The position numbers were made by a program, and so were the translations under genes. 64,000 nucleotides of DNA, from assembly GCA_021323635.1 (NCBI GenBank), contig JAJPKQ010000012.1:1-64000 (forward strand). Direction: 5' to 3'. This DNA comes from a bacterium (GTDB lineage: Bacteria; Actinomycetota; Thermoleophilia; Solirubrobacterales; Solirubrobacteraceae). Shown one piece after another: positions 61,929 to 64,000 of the stretch. Every line of letters begins with the position of its first letter. Positions within the stretch are counted from its first letter, which is position 1. The notes beneath the pieces were generated by a model. The model saw only the letters and a list, made by a program, of their open reading frames with translations. It had not been told where the DNA came from and searched no databases.

Positions 61929-62374
61929 ATTCGCGCGCCGGGCACTAGTCGGGACAGACGTCAGCCTGCTGGCAGACACGCGGGCCTGCAGGTCTGCCCG
62001 CAAGCGTGCCAGCAGCCCACCGCACACTAGATGACCAGTGCCACGGCGTCACGCCGCGTAGCAGGCCAACGAGCGGCTGGGACGGCCAGGACGATGATTG
62101 AGCGCAACTGCCGCGGCAAGCGCAGCGAAGCTGGCACAGAGACGGACGCTACTCTACGGGCTGCCCCTTGCCACGCTGAACGCGCGGGATTTCACGGCAA
62201 TCGCAGGCCTACGCCTGATCACCGCCTGAGACTGACTGCTGATACGGCCGGTCTGTGCTGGTGCAAGCGCTGCCAGCGGGCGCCGGCCCCGGGCAAAGGC
62301 GGCGAAGCTCCTGCGAAGCCCTCTGATCCCCACGAGCCCCGCCATCCCGCCTTGCGGCAGGACATTCGCGTGAT
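61929..62374. other. 446-bp non-coding stretch of the accessory island
   Basis: No convincing gene is seen. It includes a long hairpin at 61966-62015 (CTGCTGGCA with TGCCAGCAG and an inner GCGGGC/GCCCGC), possibly ending the HTH transcript. The remainder shows no coding bias and likely is a decayed end of the inserted element, stopping at the 3' end of the minus-strand tRNA. Confidence 0.5.
61966..62015. repeat. Long inverted repeat/hairpin after the HTH gene
   Basis: CTGCTGGCA (61966-61974) pairs with TGCCAGCAG (62007-62015); an inner 6-bp helix GCGGGC/GCCCGC stacks within it. There is no T-run after it, so a classical intrinsic terminator is not assured; it may also be an attachment-site arm or RNA structure. 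Confidence 0.45.
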
Positions 62375-62469
62375 GCGCCCGGCGGGAATCGAACCCGCGG
62401 CCTGCGGTTTGAAAGACCGCCGCTCTTCTCCACCCCGAAGGTTGGATTTGACCACTGAGCTACGGGCGC
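62375..62469 (-). tRNA. tRNA with TTC anticodon (Glu-type) and 24-nt D-loop insertion
   Basis: Minus strand: acceptor GCGCCCG (62469-62463) pairs with CGGGCGC (near 62376), D stem GCTC/GAGC, anticodon stem GCGGT/ACCGC with loop CTTTCAA (anticodon TTC), T arm GCGGG-TTCGATT-CCCGC, and discriminator A. All four stems are perfect, but the D-loop is 31 nt instead of about 7-8. The 24-nt insertion sits between the GGT and the A21 position and folds as a hairpin with a TTCG loop (TCCAACC/GGGTGGA, one mismatch). The body lacks Glu identity features such as a missing position 47, so charging with Glu is uncertain. No CCA is encoded. Confidence 0.75.
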
Positions 62470-62538
62470 ATGTCCGCTCCCCCCACACGCCCGCGCGCGG
62501 GGGTCGCGTAGCCACCAGATTACTATGGCTTTTGAAAG

Positions 62539-64000
<1,462 letters not shown>

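Noticed and set aside
61966-62015. Classical intrinsic terminator
   Set aside because: The hairpin is strong, but no T-run follows on either strand; recorded as an inverted repeat only.
62375-62469. tRNA-Sec or a group I intron as the explanation of the odd tRNA
   Set aside because: A TCAAATCC string recalls tRNA-Sec, but the acceptor is 7 bp, the variable loop is 5 nt and the anticodon is not TCA. The 24-nt insertion is far too short for a group I intron and lies in the D-loop.

Overview
The window is high-GC bacterial DNA, dense with genes and strongly GC-ending in codon position 3. Gene content points to an Actinomycetota member, most likely of the Thermoleophilia/Solirubrobacterales kind. 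The pointers are F420/LLM-type oxidoreductase, LppX/LprG-like lipoproteins, a CysO-like sulfur carrier, the TetR/flavoprotein/GlpD trio, and a fused SecDF. No rRNA or protein phylogeny was run, so the lineage is an inference.

Layout. 1-11 kb: a clipped small membrane protein, a NarL-type response regulator, a long gap with a candidate structured RNA, then pyrG-(small ORF)-xerD-mutM, a glutaredoxin, recO-dgt, dnaG and tRNA-Asn. 10-13 kb: a minus-strand cluster of SDR, LLM oxidoreductase and glycosyltransferase. 13.2-16.4 kb: an accessory island at the 3' end of tRNA-Met, holding a nucleotidyltransferase/XRE pair, a VapBC-like pair and a DEDDh exonuclease. 16.5-30.5 kb: carbonic anhydrase, universal stress protein, lipoprotein, dioxygenase, aldo/keto reductase, histone-deacetylase-like enzyme, Ppx/GppA phosphatase, a membrane glycosyltransferase with a lipoprotein partner, a PLP enzyme, acetoacetyl-CoA synthetase and an RpiR regulator. 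30.5-38 kb: PRC-barrel protein, pdxS-pdxT-rpiB, a metallo-beta-lactamase-fold enzyme with phosphohexomutase, a HEPN-like two-gene module, an alpha/beta hydrolase and yebC. 38-49 kb: ruvC-ruvA-ruvB, a zinc-ribbon/PAS protein, secDF, a small membrane protein, recJ, rel and a diacylglycerol-kinase-like enzyme, with a bidirectional terminator between the last two. 49.8-57 kb: a SAM-I riboswitch in front of a threonine-synthase-like gene and a CysO-like carrier, mscL, TetR/flavoprotein/glpD and a thioredoxin-TPR protein. 57-59.7 kb: an MBL/FAH/TetR operon with a palindromic operator. 59.8-62.5 kb: a second accessory island (VapBC, transposase and integrase remnants, an unknown protein plus an excisionase-like HTH) ending at a tRNA whose D-loop carries a 24-nt insertion. 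The start of uvrA closes the window.

How the genes work together. Much of the window is conserved DNA repair and replication (xerD, mutM, recO, dgt, dnaG, ruvCAB, recJ, uvrA), plus vitamin B6 synthesis (pdxST), the stringent response (rel) and protein export (secDF). Both accessory islands lie at tRNA 3' ends, the usual integration sites.

The most unusual observations are: (1) a SAM-I riboswitch controlling a ThrC-like enzyme and a CysO-like sulfur carrier, which suggests thiocarboxylate-dependent homocysteine synthesis; (2) the tRNA with a hairpin-forming D-loop insertion; (3) a very regular promoter layout, with a TANNNT hexamer 6-9 nt before the start codon, implying widespread leaderless transcripts; (4) several toxin-antitoxin-like modules with odd starts or substituted residues.
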